The notes beneath the pieces were generated by a model. That model saw only the letters and a list, made by a program, of their open reading frames with translations, did not search any database and was not told the origin of the DNA. From NCBI RefSeq assembly GCF_039693965.1, contig NZ_CP155576.1, positions 744,001 to 808,000 of the forward strand: 64,000 bases of DNA, given 5' to 3'. This document shows, one piece after another, positions 36,461 to 45,736 of the stretch. The DNA is from Moraxella sp. K1664. Lineage in GTDB: Bacteria; Pseudomonadota; Gammaproteobacteria; Pseudomonadales; Moraxellaceae. A program made the translations under genes and the position numbers. Every line of letters starts with the position of its first letter. Position 1 is the stretch's first letter.

Positions 36461-36525
36461 TTTGTAAGATACTAGATACCAGATACTTAAAAAACCATTG
36501 ACTTAGGTGGGGTATCATGGTATCT

Positions 36526-36592
36526 GAGCTATGCCTGCGGGTGGCGGAAAACCATCATGGGCAGGCATAGCTCACCACGAACGGTTTTCTTT
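36526..36592. repeat. Right half of REP-like repeat interrupted by IS110 copy 1
   Basis: GAGCTATGCCTGC and GCAGGCATAGCTCA form a stem around GGGTGGCGGAAAACCATCAT; ends CACGAACGGTTTT. The left part (GGTTTTCCGTTCGCCCT) lies at 35267-35283. Compared with the empty copy at 40419 the stem sequence differs on both arms, so pairing is preserved by compensating changes. Confidence 0.75.
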
Positions 36593-36701
36593 ATAATATA
36601 GCATATTTTTAAACCAAAATTGATTTTTAATTTAACATTTATTGATTAACAAAAAGGCGTATTTCCCACGCCCAAACAGCCCCAAACAAAAGAGACAAGC
36701 C

Positions 36702-37985
36702 ATGCAAACCCTACTTTGGAACAGCCTAGACCCAAGCGAGCAACAAAACGCCCTAGCTCGCCCCACCCAAACCGTCCAAGACAGCCTAACCGAGCAAGTA
36801 CGAGCCATTAAAAAGGCAGTGCTCACCGATGGCGATAAGGCGTTATTTGACTTTGCCAAACGCTTTGACAACACCGAACTTACCGCCCTACAAGTCGCCC
36901 AAGCCGACATTGACAAGGCAAGCGAGCAGGTGAGCGACACCCTAAAATCCGCCATACAAACCGCTTATAACAACATTCACGCCTTTCACACCGCCCAAAT
37001 CCCCACCCCCATTGACACCCAGACGATGACAGGCGTGCGTTGTCAGGTCATCACTCGCCCCATTGACAGCGTGGGATTATACATACCAGGGGGTACTGCC
37101 CCACTATTTTCAACGGTGCTGATGCTTGCCATACCTGCCAAAATCGCAGGGTGTCGCCAAATCGTCCTTTGCTCGCCTGCCCCAATCAGCAACGAAACAC
37201 TCTACACCGCCAAACTGTGTGGCATTGATACGGTGTACGCCATTGGCGGAGCAGGGGCGGTATTTGCGATGGCGTACGGCACGGACAGCGTAACCAAAGT
37301 GGATAAAATCTTCGGGCCGGGCAACGCCTATGTTACCGAAGCCAAACGCCAAGTATTAGCAGACGGTGTTGCCATTGATATGCCAGCAGGCCCGTCCGAA
37401 GTACTCGTGATTGCCGATGAATTTGCCAATCCTGCCTTTGTGGCAAGCGACCTGTTATCCCAAGCCGAACACGGAGCGGACAGCCAAGTCATTTTGGTAA
37501 CGCCAAGCCAAGCCCTTGCCGATAAGGTATCAGGCGAGATTGACCGCCAATTGGCATTATTATCCCGAGCCGACACCGCACGCCTTGCTCTTGCCAAAAG
37601 CCGTATCATCATCGCGGACGATTTGGCACAATGTATTGACATTTCAAACATTTACGCCCCAGAACATCTTATCATCAACACCCAAAACCCTAGGGCGTGG
37701 CTAGATGACATCACGCACGCAGGGTCGGTATTTTTGGGAGCATATAGCCCTGAGAGCATGGGCGACTATGCCAGTGGCACAAACCATGTTTTGCCAACCT
37801 ATGGCTTTGCTCGCACGCAGTCATCGCTTGGGCTTGCTGATTTTTATAAGCGTATGACGGTGCAAGAGCTTGATAAATCAGGATTTTTGGCACTTGCCCC
37901 CACCGTTGAAACCATGGCACAAGCCGAGCAATTGGACGCACATAAATTGGCGGTAACGGTGCGTGTTGATGAGATAAATTCGTAA
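36702..37985 (+). CDS. hisD: Histidinol dehydrogenase
   Basis: Oxidises L-histidinol to L-histidine in two NAD-dependent steps; Zn enzyme. 427 aa from [15 protein letters not shown] at 36702 (GAGACAAG upstream). Motifs: [20 protein letters not shown] near residue 125, [17 protein letters not shown]-like segment near 188, [35 protein letters not shown] near 230, [18 protein letters not shown] with conserved Gln/His Zn ligands, and APEHL near 328. Separated from hisG by the IS110 insertion; transcription from the his promoter must cross the element or restart. Confidence 0.96.
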   Translation: MQTLLWNSLDPSEQQNALARPTQTVQDSLTEQVRAIKKAVLTDGDKALFDFAKRFDNTELTALQVAQADIDKASEQVSDTLKSAIQTAYNNIHAFHTAQIPTPIDTQTMTGVRCQVITRPIDSVGLYIPGGTAPLFSTVLMLAIPAKIAGCRQIVLCSPAPISNETLYTAKLCGIDTVYAIGGAGAVFAMAYGTDSVTKVDKIFGPGNAYVTEAKRQVLADGVAIDMPAGPSEVLVIADEFANPAFVASDLLSQAEHGADSQVILVTPSQALADKVSGEIDRQLALLSRADTARLALAKSRIIIADDLAQCIDISNIYAPEHLIINTQNPRAWLDDITHAGSVFLGAYSPESMGDYASGTNHVLPTYGFARTQSSLGLADFYKRMTVQELDKSGFLALAPTVETMAQAEQLDAHKLAVTVRVDEINS

Positions 37986-38043
37986 AATTTATTGATAATT
38001 TAATAACGGTAAAATTGGCACACAACCCAACCATAATCCGTAG

Positions 38044-38063
38044 GGGCGAATTGCAATTCGCCC
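38044..38063. repeat. Perfect 20-bp palindrome in the hisD-hisC gap
   Basis: GGGCGAATTGCAATTCGCCC, fully self-complementary, within GTAGGGGCGAATT. Same family as the repeat at 7349-7417. May form a small cruciform/hairpin in the his transcript. Confidence 0.7.
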
Positions 38064-38151
38064 TTGCAAAACCTTTTAAATTTTAGGTTTTTTATTGATA
38101 ACAAGTGTCAGGGCGATTGTCCGCCCAACCCAAAACACACAAGGAAACCCT

Positions 38152-39210
38152 ATGATTACCCACCTAATCAAATCGTCCGTCCAAGAGCTAACCCCTTACC
38201 AGTCCGCTCGCAAAATTGGCGGAAACGGCACCATTTGGCTAAACGCCAACGAATACCCCACATCGCCCAACATTCTCGGGCTTGACACCCTAAACCGCTA
38301 CCCCGAGCCACAGCCTGACGAGCTTATCCACCGTTATGCCCGCTATGCAGGGGTTCGCCCTGAGCAGGTGCTTACCACTCGTGGGGGCGATGAAGCCATT
38401 GAGCTTATCATTCGCATCTTTTGCGAGCCTGCCGACTCTGTGCTGTACTGTCCGCCCACCTATGGCATGTATGCCGTTAGTAGCACCGCCTTTGACATTC
38501 GTGCCAAAACCGTGCCTTTGACGGACGATTTTAACCTTGATTTGCCCCAAATTCAGGCGAACCTTGACGGCACAAAAGTCGTGTTTGTGTGCAGTCCCAA
38601 CAATCCCACAGGCAACCTGCTCGCCCATGATGACATTCTTGCCCTGCTTGCCATGACAAAAGATAGGGCGATTGTGGCGTTGGACGAAGCGTATATTGAT
38701 TTTTGTGTGGATAAGTCATTTGCCCGTGAGCTTGATAATTTTGACAATCTTATCATCGTTCGCACGCTCTCAAAAGCCTTTGGGCTGGCAGGGATTCGCT
38801 GTGGTTTTGCCCTAGCTAATAGCCAAATCATCAGTGCCATGCAAAAAATCATCGCCCCCTACCCCATTGCTACCCCCACCGCCCTTATCGCCACCACTGC
38901 TCTTAGCGATGACGGTATCGGACAAATGCAAACCCACGTCAAAACCACCCTTGACAATAAAGCGTGGCTTGTGCGTGAATTAGAATCCTTACCGATTGTC
39001 AAAGCGATTTATCCAAGTTCTGCCAATTTTATTTTGGTCAAATTTGACAATCAACTCCAATCAGGGCAAGCGGTATTTGATAAGCTCTGGGAGATGGGCA
39101 TTATTCTACGCAATCAAACCACCGCCTTAAATCTTGCCGATTGTATTCGTATCAGTATCGGCACGCAAGACGAAAATCAAGCGGTGATTGACGCATTAAA
39201 GAATTTGTAA
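38152..39210 (+). CDS. hisC: Histidinol-phosphate aminotransferase
   Basis: PLP enzyme that forms histidinol phosphate from imidazole-acetol phosphate and glutamate. 352 aa; start MITHLIKSSVQELTPYQ at 38152 with AAGGA upstream. Fold-type I motifs: LNANEYPTSP near residue 27, RGGDEAIELIIRIFC near 78, VFVCSPNNPTGN near 140, VALDEAYIDF near 170, and the PLP lysine in RTLSKAFGLAGIRCGFALA near 207. It has a YPSSANFILVKF tail and normal length. Confidence 0.95.
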   Translation: MITHLIKSSVQELTPYQSARKIGGNGTIWLNANEYPTSPNILGLDTLNRYPEPQPDELIHRYARYAGVRPEQVLTTRGGDEAIELIIRIFCEPADSVLYCPPTYGMYAVSSTAFDIRAKTVPLTDDFNLDLPQIQANLDGTKVVFVCSPNNPTGNLLAHDDILALLAMTKDRAIVALDEAYIDFCVDKSFARELDNFDNLIIVRTLSKAFGLAGIRCGFALANSQIISAMQKIIAPYPIATPTALIATTALSDDGIGQMQTHVKTTLDNKAWLVRELESLPIVKAIYPSSANFILVKFDNQLQSGQAVFDKLWEMGIILRNQTTALNLADCIRISIGTQDENQAVIDALKNL

Positions 39211-39311
39211 TTTTTTAATTTGTTGTTAATTAAAATATTTACAAATTTAAATAACCAATTTTAATAAAGGCAAACATATCATTTTAACCCCCATTTTATA
39301 AAAGGTAATTT

Positions 39312-40400
39312 ATGAAACCCACATTATTTATTGACCGAGACGGCACGCTCATTGACGAACCAAAAACCGATTTTCAAATTGACAGCCTAGAAAAATTAAA
39401 ATTAGAAAAAGGCGTAATTGTTGCCCTATTGGCATTACAAAAAAAATACCGCCTTGTCATGGTTTCCAATCAAGACGGCTTAGGTACGGAGAGTTTCCCC
39501 CAAGAGACTTTTGACAAACCGCATAACGCCATGCTGGATATTTTTAATTCACAAGGCATTGTCTTTCATGATATTTTAATTTGTCCGCATTTTAAAGAAG
39601 ATAATTGCGATTGCCGAAAGCCCAATACCGCACTTTTAACTGAATATATCAATAACAATTTATTTGATAAAAATGACAGTTTTGTCATTGGCGACAGAGA
39701 CACCGATATTGAACTTGCCAAAAATTTGGGTATTGTCGGATTAAAATACAGCCCTGATAATCTAAATTGGGAACTAATTACCGAAAAGCTCTTAAAAGAG
39801 CCTGTTACCAATATTGGCGAGCGTGAAAAACGCATTGGCGAGATTAAAAGAAAAACCAAAGAGACCGATATATCTGTCAAGGTATGTTTGGACGAGACAG
39901 GGGTTAATGAAATTAGCACGGGCATTGGCTTTTTTGACCATATGCTAGACCAAATTGCCACGCATGGCGGATTTAAAATGAGCGTAAATTGCCAAGGCGA
40001 TTTGTGGATAGACGAACACCACTCGGTAGAAGACGTTGCCATTGCCTTAGGGCAAGCTCTAAAACAAGCCATTGGCGACAAAAAAGGCATTGCCCGCTTT
40101 GGTTTTGTGCTACCGATGGACGAATGCCGAGCCGAATGCACAATGGATTTATCTAATAGACCTTTTTTAAAATTTAAAGGCAAATTTAAACGAGAAAAAG
40201 TGGGTGATTTTAGCACCGAATTGACCGAACATTTCTTTTTTTCATTAGCCGTGGCGATGGGGGCGACTTTGCATTTAAAAGTCAAGGGCGATAATGACCA
40301 CCACAAAATAGAAAGTCTGTTTAAAGTATTTGGCAGAACCTTGCGTCAATGTATTAGAATTGAAGGTAATGAATTGCCAAGCTCTAAGGGTTTATTATAA
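39312..40400 (+). CDS. hisB: Bifunctional histidinol-phosphatase / imidazoleglycerol-phosphate dehydratase
   Basis: Catalyses two steps of histidine synthesis. 362 aa: N-terminal HAD phosphatase ([20 protein letters not shown] with DxDGT nucleophile; [15 protein letters not shown] Zn loop; [15 protein letters not shown]) to about residue 165, and C-terminal IGPD domain ([55 protein letters not shown]) with the Mn-binding His clusters. The fusion is the E. coli type. A REP-like repeat follows before hisH. Confidence 0.96.
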   Translation: MKPTLFIDRDGTLIDEPKTDFQIDSLEKLKLEKGVIVALLALQKKYRLVMVSNQDGLGTESFPQETFDKPHNAMLDIFNSQGIVFHDILICPHFKEDNCDCRKPNTALLTEYINNNLFDKNDSFVIGDRDTDIELAKNLGIVGLKYSPDNLNWELITEKLLKEPVTNIGEREKRIGEIKRKTKETDISVKVCLDETGVNEISTGIGFFDHMLDQIATHGGFKMSVNCQGDLWIDEHHSVEDVAIALGQALKQAIGDKKGIARFGFVLPMDECRAECTMDLSNRPFLKFKGKFKREKVGDFSTELTEHFFFSLAVAMGATLHLKVKGDNDHHKIESLFKVFGRTLRQCIRIEGNELPSSKGLL

Positions 40401-40418
40401 AGTTTATAATACTGACTT

Positions 40419-40532
40419 AAAAAGTATGCTGAACTAGGTTTTCCGTTCGCCCTGAGCTTGTCGAAGGGTGAAAGAAAACCGTCATGGTTCGACAGGCTCA
40501 CCACGAACGGTTTTCTTAACGGCATACTTTTT
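40419..40532. repeat. Composite REP-like repeat, intact, hisB-hisH gap
   Basis: Outer arms AAAAAGTATGCTG and GGCATACTTTTT; middle arms GGTTTTCCGTTCGCCC and ACGAACGGTTTTC; inner arms TGAGCTTGTCGAA and TTCGACAGGCTCA. Contains an empty IS110 target GTTCGCCCTGAGC at 40445-40457. It is the best reference for the uninterrupted element. Confidence 0.85.
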
Positions 40533-40562
40533 GAATTAAAACCAAATTTATAAGGATTTTTT

Positions 40563-41165
40563 ATGAAATTAGTCATCATTGATACAGGGTGTGCCAATTT
40601 AACGTCAGTCAAATTCGCCATTGAACGGCTGGGTATCACGCCTACTATCTCGGACAGTGCCGATGAGATATTATCCGCCGATAAACTTATCTTACCAGGT
40701 GTGGGGACGGCAGAATTTGCCATAAATGAGATGAATAAAAAAGGATTAATTCCTATCATTCGCCAAATCAACAAACCCCTGCTTGGTATTTGCTTAGGAA
40801 TGCAGTTATTGGGCGAATATTCTGCCGAAAGCCAAACGCATAATATCAGCACCCTAAATCTTATCCCCAATCATACCCAAAAATTAGACGTGGGTAATTT
40901 ACCCTTACCGCACATGGGCTGGAATAAAATTTATTTTGATGACATATCGCACCCCTTATTTGATGGTATTAAAAATGGCGATTTTGTTTATTTTGTTCAC
41001 AGTTATGCGATGGCAGTAAATGACTATACCATTGCCACTTGTGATTATGGCACGCCATTTAGTGCGATGGTACAAAAAGATAATTTTTATGGCATGCAAT
41101 TTCACCCCGAAAAATCAGGTAAAATTGGGGCAAGATTATTGCAAAATTTTATTGAAAATATTTAA
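40563..41165 (+). CDS. hisH: Imidazole glycerol phosphate synthase, glutaminase subunit
   Basis: Class I glutamine amidotransferase that supplies ammonia to HisF. 200 aa, normal length. Motifs: VIIDTGCANLTSVKFAIERL at the N terminus, LPGVGTAEFAINEM near residue 45, nucleophile Cys in LLGICLGMQLLGEYSAES near 78, and the His-Glu pair in GMQFHPEKSGKIGARLLQNF near 180. AAGGA upstream of ATG at 40563. Lies between two repeat elements. Confidence 0.96.
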   Translation: MKLVIIDTGCANLTSVKFAIERLGITPTISDSADEILSADKLILPGVGTAEFAINEMNKKGLIPIIRQINKPLLGICLGMQLLGEYSAESQTHNISTLNLIPNHTQKLDVGNLPLPHMGWNKIYFDDISHPLFDGIKNGDFVYFVHSYAMAVNDYTIATCDYGTPFSAMVQKDNFYGMQFHPEKSGKIGARLLQNFIENI

Positions 41166-41190
41166 AGCCACTTAAATTAGACAGTAGCCC

Positions 41191-41225
41191 AAAAAGTATG
41201 CTGAACTAGGTTTTCCGTTCGCCCT
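41191..41225. repeat. Left half of REP-like repeat interrupted by IS110 copy 2
   Basis: AAAAAGTATGCTGAACTAGG then TTTTCCGTTCGCCCT, matching the left part of the intact repeat at 40419. The right part is at 42468-42548, ending TAGCATACTTTTT. Confidence 0.8.
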
Positions 41226-41242
41226 TGTATCAACCCAACACC

Positions 41243-41417
41243 AAACCTAGATTATCTGCTAGAATGTTGTTGGGTTATACAAGCAAAGAGAACACGGGTT
41301 CGCCCTTAGTGTCTTAACACTGGTGCTCAGATGGTGTCCTTTGCTTGTCATCTTAACTCTGAATGGTATCTAAGTGCGTTTATTAAAACAGACACTGCAT
41401 AAACAAGGCAAGAGACA
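41243..41417 (+). ncRNA. Candidate IS110 bridge RNA, copy 2
   Basis: Same noncoding segment as in copy 1, shifted by 5942 bases: GTTCGCCCT at 41298-41306, GCTCAG at 41325-41330, ATGGTATCT at 41363-41371. The guides again match both target halves and the right end of the element. Ends estimated. Confidence 0.7.
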
Positions 41418-41418
41418 G

Positions 41419-42402
41419 ATGATACACTATATTGGCATAGACATCAGCAAAGCAAAGTTTGATGTTGCATTTATAAACCCAAGCACAAATAAAGTAAAAA
41501 CCAAGGTTTTTAACAACAACAAAGCAGGCTTTGATTTACTGCTTGCTTGGTTAAAAACCAATGTCAGCAATCATCTTGATGAGCTACACATCATCCTAGA
41601 AGCAACAGGGGTTTATCATGAACACCTAAGTGAGTTTCTTGATGATAATAATATCAAGCAAAGCATTGTCAATCCTAACTATGTCCGCAAATTTGCAGAC
41701 AGTTTGGGGGTAATCCATAAAACTGATAAAAAAGACAGCATTATTTTATCAAGGTATGGTTATAGCCACAAGCCTGAGGTTTGGGTAGCACCTAGCATTG
41801 AAGCCAAACAGCTAAAAGCTCTATTGGCTCGCTTAGAAGCACTCAAAGAAGATTTGCAACGAGAGCAAAACCGACAAGAGTTGCTCTTATCACCCAATCT
41901 GCCCGATTTGGTTAAAGCATCCATGCAAACAGTCATCAGTGTCCTTCAAGAGGAAATTGCCAAACTCACCAAAGACATTGATGACTTTGTTGACAAACAA
42001 CCAAGTTTAAAGCAAGACAAAACCTTACTTGAAACCATTGACGGTATTGGTTCTGTTATTGCCAAAGAAGTGGTATGCTTAATACATACCAAACAATTTA
42101 AAAAAGCCTCACAGATGGCTTCGTTTTTAGGCTTAATACCCAAACAAAGACAGTCAGGTGTCTTTAAGGGAGCAACCAAACTGTCCAAACAAGGGCAAGT
42201 CTCTTTGCGTGCTAAGCTGTATATGTCTGCAATGAGTGCCATTCGTTATAATAGCACCATTAAGGCATTTTATGAACGATTACAACAAAACGGTAAAACC
42301 AAAATGCAAGCCTTATGTGCTTGTATGCGTAAATTGGTACATATCTGTTTTGGTGTTATCAAAACCCAAACATCCTTTGAGCAACAAGTATCTTTAAGTT
42401 AG
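41419..42402 (+). CDS. IS110-family transposase (DEDD recombinase), copy 2
   Basis: 327 aa from ATG 41419. Same DEDD and Transposase_20 domains as copy 1; differs by Ser for Asn (TVISVLQEE) and Gln for His (DKQPSLK). Both copies look intact and so may be active. Confidence 0.92.
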   Translation: MIHYIGIDISKAKFDVAFINPSTNKVKTKVFNNNKAGFDLLLAWLKTNVSNHLDELHIILEATGVYHEHLSEFLDDNNIKQSIVNPNYVRKFADSLGVIHKTDKKDSIILSRYGYSHKPEVWVAPSIEAKQLKALLARLEALKEDLQREQNRQELLLSPNLPDLVKASMQTVISVLQEEIAKLTKDIDDFVDKQPSLKQDKTLLETIDGIGSVIAKEVVCLIHTKQFKKASQMASFLGLIPKQRQSGVFKGATKLSKQGQVSLRAKLYMSAMSAIRYNSTIKAFYERLQQNGKTKMQALCACMRKLVHICFGVIKTQTSFEQQVSLS

Positions 42403-42467
42403 TTTGTAAGATACTAGATACCAGATACTTAAAAAACCATTGACTTAGGTGGGGTATCATGGTATCT

Positions 42468-42548
42468 GAGCTATGCCTGCGGGTGGCGGAAAACCATCAT
42501 GGGCAGGCATAGCTCACCACGAACGGTTTTCCTTATAGCATACTTTTT
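42468..42548. repeat. Right half of REP-like repeat interrupted by IS110 copy 2
   Basis: GAGCTATGCCTGC / GCAGGCATAGCTCA stem, then CACGAACGGTTTTCC and outer arm TAGCATACTTTTT. Same inner stem as beside copy 1. Confidence 0.78.
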
Positions 42549-42584
42549 AAAACAAACTAATATTTCAAAAATTAGGAAAATTTT

Positions 42585-43319
42585 ATGACAACACCAATCA
42601 TTATCCCTGCCCTTGATTTAATTGATGGGCAAGTGGTGCGCTTACACCAAGGCGATTATGGCAAACAAACCACTTATACATATAATCCCATTGATAAATT
42701 TGCCGAATATGTGAGTGATGGGGCAAGTTATTTGCACCTTGTGGATTTGACAGGGGCAAAAGACCCGAACAAACGCCAAATTACCCTTATTGAACAAATC
42801 ATCAAATCCACCAATGCCGAAGTGCAAGTGGGGGGCGGTATTAGAAGCGAAGATGAAATAAAAGCCTTATTTGATATTGGGGCAAAACGAGTGGTAATTG
42901 GCTCAATGGCAATCAAACAAAAAGACACCGTAAAAGATTGGTTTAAAAAATACGGTGCTGATAAATTCGTTTTGGCACTTGATGTGAATATCATTGATAA
43001 TCAAAATTTTATTGCCATTAGCGGTTGGCAAGAAAATAGCGGTGTATTATTAGAAGCGATTATTGATGAATATCTAGAAGTCAGTCTTAGCCATATTCTT
43101 TGCACCGATATTAGTAAAGACGGCACATTATCAGGCAGTAATGTGGCATTATATCAAAACCTAACCGAGCAATATCCCACGCTGAATATCCAATCATCAG
43201 GCGGAATTGGCAGTCTTGATGACATTAAAGCCATAAAACAAACCAACGTTTTTGGCATTATCGTGGGGCGTGCGTTATTAGAAGGCAAGGTGGATTTGAA
43301 AGGGGCGACACAATGCTAA
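42585..43319 (+). CDS. hisA: Phosphoribosylformimino-AICAR-P isomerase
   Basis: Amadori isomerase, fourth step of histidine synthesis. 244-aa TIM barrel with half-barrel duplication: [20 protein letters not shown] with catalytic Asp at the N terminus, [25 protein letters not shown] near 83, [10 protein letters not shown] with second Asp region near 128, [16 protein letters not shown] near 167, and [11 protein letters not shown] near 203. Overlaps hisF by 7 bases, so the two are coupled. Confidence 0.96.
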   Translation: MTTPIIIPALDLIDGQVVRLHQGDYGKQTTYTYNPIDKFAEYVSDGASYLHLVDLTGAKDPNKRQITLIEQIIKSTNAEVQVGGGIRSEDEIKALFDIGAKRVVIGSMAIKQKDTVKDWFKKYGADKFVLALDVNIIDNQNFIAISGWQENSGVLLEAIIDEYLEVSLSHILCTDISKDGTLSGSNVALYQNLTEQYPTLNIQSSGGIGSLDDIKAIKQTNVFGIIVGRALLEGKVDLKGATQC

Positions 43320-44095
43320 CGAGCCTAACCAAAAGAATCATCGCTTGCCTTGATGTCAAGGACGGGCAAGTGGTCAAGGGCGTGCAATTTCGCAATCATG
43401 AGACCATTGGCGATATTGTAGAGCTTGCCAAACGCTATGCCGATGTGGGCGTGGACGAGCTCGTGTTTTATGACATTACTGCTTCATCGGACGGTCGCAC
43501 GGTGGACAAATCGTGGGTGGAGCGGGTGGCACAGGTCATTGACATTCCTTTTTGTGTGGCGGGGGGCATTCGCACGCTCACGGACGCTGAGACGCTGTTT
43601 AATTATGGGGCGGACAAGGTGTCAATCAACTCGCCTGCCCTTGAAAATCCTGACTTTATCAGTCGCCTTGCTGAGCGGTTTGGCGTGCAAGCGGTGGTGG
43701 TGGGCATTGACAGTTGGTACGATGACAGCACCGACACCTACTGGGTCAATCAATACACAGGCGATGAAACCAAAACTCGCAAAACCCAATGGCAAGTCAT
43801 CGATTGGGTTAAAGAAGTGCAAGCCCGTGGGGCAGGAGAGATTGTGCTGAACATGATGAACCAAGATGGCGTACGACAAGGTTATGATTTGACTCAGCTT
43901 GCCCTTGTCAAAGCCCACTGCACCGTGCCACTCATCGCCTCAGGCGGAGCAGGGCAGATGAGCCATTTTTATGACGTGTTTAACATTGACATTGATGGGG
44001 CATTGGCGGCAAGCGTGTTCCATAAGGGCATGATTGACGTGGGTGAGTTAAAGGCGTATTTGAAAGATAAGGGCATTGCGGTGCGTCCTGTTTGA
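43313..44095 (+). CDS. hisF: Imidazole glycerol phosphate synthase, cyclase subunit
   Basis: Uses ammonia from HisH to form imidazole glycerol phosphate and AICAR. 260-aa TIM barrel: [19 protein letters not shown] with catalytic Asp, [27 protein letters not shown] near 78, [10 protein letters not shown] near 100, VVVGIDSW with the second catalytic Asp near 130, [12 protein letters not shown] near 178 and [13 protein letters not shown] near 217. No hisIE gene follows in the window; the operon ends at a terminator into which IS3 copy 2 has inserted. Confidence 0.96.
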   Translation: MLTSLTKRIIACLDVKDGQVVKGVQFRNHETIGDIVELAKRYADVGVDELVFYDITASSDGRTVDKSWVERVAQVIDIPFCVAGGIRTLTDAETLFNYGADKVSINSPALENPDFISRLAERFGVQAVVVGIDSWYDDSTDTYWVNQYTGDETKTRKTQWQVIDWVKEVQARGAGEIVLNMMNQDGVRQGYDLTQLALVKAHCTVPLIASGGAGQMSHFYDVFNIDIDGALAASVFHKGMIDVGELKAYLKDKGIAVRPV

Positions 44096-44165
44096 TGGCA
44101 ATAAAAGGGGCGTATTTTGAACCGCACCCCAAAAGTTAGACACACTAACCTTTGGGGTGCTTTTT

Positions 44166-44702
44166 ATGGCAAAATACACAACCGACTTTAAACTGTCTGT
44201 GATTGGGTATTATCTTAATCATCATGGCTACAAACAAACCGCCAAACACTTTAATCTAAACCACACAACCGTAGAGCTATGGGTTAAACTCTATCAAGCA
44301 CATGGCATTGATGGCATAAAAAGACGACACACAAAGGCTGTCTATGACACAGATTTTAAGCTTAATGCCGTTCAAGCCATACAACAGGGCAAATCGCTTA
44401 CACAACTTGCCATAGAGCTTAATCTGCCACAACCTTCTTTACTGTCAACTTGGTTAAAGTCCTACCAAGCCTTTGGTATAATGGGACTAATACCCAAACC
44501 CAAAGGCAAAAAAGCAATGTCAAACAAACACAACGCTAATAAAACCAAATCAACTTGGAAAACCAAACAAGACCACGAAAAAAGTGTGGATGATTTGCTT
44601 GATGAACTTGCCTATCTTAGAGCAGAGAATGACTATCTAAAAAAGCTAGATGCCTTAATTCGTCAAAAGGAACAATCAGTACAAACAAAGAACAAGTCCT
44701 GA
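44166..44702 (+). CDS. IS3-family transposase OrfA, copy 2
   Basis: 178 aa, identical in sequence to OrfA of copy 1: two helix-turn-helix units and a C-terminal leucine-zipper-like helix. The ATG at 44166 is preferred to the upstream in-frame GTG at 44157, which lies by the left end. Confidence 0.9.
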   Translation: MAKYTTDFKLSVIGYYLNHHGYKQTAKHFNLNHTTVELWVKLYQAHGIDGIKRRHTKAVYDTDFKLNAVQAIQQGKSLTQLAIELNLPQPSLLSTWLKSYQAFGIMGLIPKPKGKKAMSNKHNANKTKSTWKTKQDHEKSVDDLLDELAYLRAENDYLKKLDALIRQKEQSVQTKNKS

Positions 44703-44743
44703 TCATCCAAGAATTAAGGCATAAGCACAAACTTGCTGACTTA

Positions 44744-45625
44744 TTGGCAGTGTCAAACTTGCCAAGAAGTGTGTTTTATTACCACATTCGTCAAAGTACA
44801 AAGCCTGACAAAGACCTTGACTTAAAAGAACACATTAACCACATCTACCACCAACACAAGGGCAGGTATGGTTATCGTAGAATCACATCAGAGCTTAACA
44901 ATCAGCTTGCCCAAAAAGGCATGGTCATTAATCATAAACGAGTGCAACGACTGATGGCTAAACTTGGACTCAAAGCATTGGTTCGTCGTCAACGTAAGTT
45001 TAATACTTACAAAGGCACAATGGGCAAAGATACCATTCAGGACAATATACTCAAAAGAGACTTTAAAGCAGACAAACCCAATCAAAAGTGGGCAACAGAC
45101 ATCACAGAGTTTAAAGTACAAGACAAGGCAAATGATGGCAGTGTCATTCAAAGAAAACTCTACCTATCGCCCATCATCGACTTGTTTAATGGTGAGATTG
45201 TCAGTTATACGATGAAGGACAGACCAACGTATGAGTTGGACAAAGAGATGTTAAATGATGCCCTATCCAAGCTAAGCCAAGAAAAGATGGATGACAAACC
45301 CATCATTCATTCAGACCAAGGCTGGCACTATCAAATGCACCAGTATCAACAAACCCTAAAAGAACAAGGCTTAACCCAAAGCATGTCAAGAAAAGGCAAT
45401 TGTTTGGATAATGCTGTGATAGAGAGCTTCTTTGGTACGCTAAAACAAGAGATATTTTATGAGACAACCACATTTACATCAACAGATGAACTTAAACAAG
45501 TGATTGATGAGTACATACACTACTACAATCATGATAGAATAAAGAGCAAATTAAAAGGACTAAGTCCTGTTAAGTACAGAAACTTAGTCCAATTAGGGTT
45601 AATACAACCACTTGCAACAACCTAA
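44744..45625 (+). CDS. IS3-family transposase OrfB, copy 2
   Basis: 293 aa, identical to OrfB of copy 1, with WATDITEF, HSDQGWHY and VIESFFGTLKQE giving the DDE triad. Probably expressed by -1 frameshift from OrfA. Confidence 0.92.
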   Translation: MAVSNLPRSVFYYHIRQSTKPDKDLDLKEHINHIYHQHKGRYGYRRITSELNNQLAQKGMVINHKRVQRLMAKLGLKALVRRQRKFNTYKGTMGKDTIQDNILKRDFKADKPNQKWATDITEFKVQDKANDGSVIQRKLYLSPIIDLFNGEIVSYTMKDRPTYELDKEMLNDALSKLSQEKMDDKPIIHSDQGWHYQMHQYQQTLKEQGLTQSMSRKGNCLDNAVIESFFGTLKQEIFYETTTFTSTDELKQVIDEYIHYYNHDRIKSKLKGLSPVKYRNLVQLGLIQPLATT

Positions 45626-45736
45626 CCTTTAATCTTATGTCTAAGATTTGGGGGTCGGTTCAATTTTTTCGCCCTTTTTTATCAATTTTTAAAAATATAC
45701 AAATGTAAACTTTAAATTTTGTAAAAACGTGCTAGA

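Larger units (their letters stand above)
35284..36525 (+). mobile_element. IS110-family insertion sequence, copy 1 (1242 bp)
   Basis: Lies between hisG and hisD. No terminal inverted repeats; flanked by the dinucleotide CT (35282-35283 and 36524-36525), as in IS110/IS621 elements with a CT core. The target is a REP-like repeat: left flank GTTCGCCCT (35275-35283), right flank CTGAGC (36524-36529), together GTTCGCCCTGAGC as in empty copies at 40445 and 50094. The 5' 190 bases are noncoding and structured; a DEDD transposase follows. Confidence 0.88.
41226..42467 (+). mobile_element. IS110-family insertion sequence, copy 2 (1242 bp)
   Basis: Between hisH and hisA, same length and orientation as copy 1, with CT core at 41224-41225 and 42466-42467. 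Inserted at the identical position of the same repeat family; the flanking outer arms (AAAAAGTATGC and GCATACTTTTT) are preserved better than around copy 1. Only a few base differences from copy 1, so transposition or conversion was recent. Confidence 0.88.
44118..45662 (+). mobile_element. IS3-family insertion sequence, copy 2 (1545 bp)
   Basis: Same ends and length as copy 1. Direct repeat ATTT on both sides (44114-44117 and 45663-45666). Joining the flanks restores AAAAGGGGCG-loop-CGCCCTTTTTT, a rho-independent terminator after hisF, so again the insertion is in a terminator loop. Confidence 0.92.
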
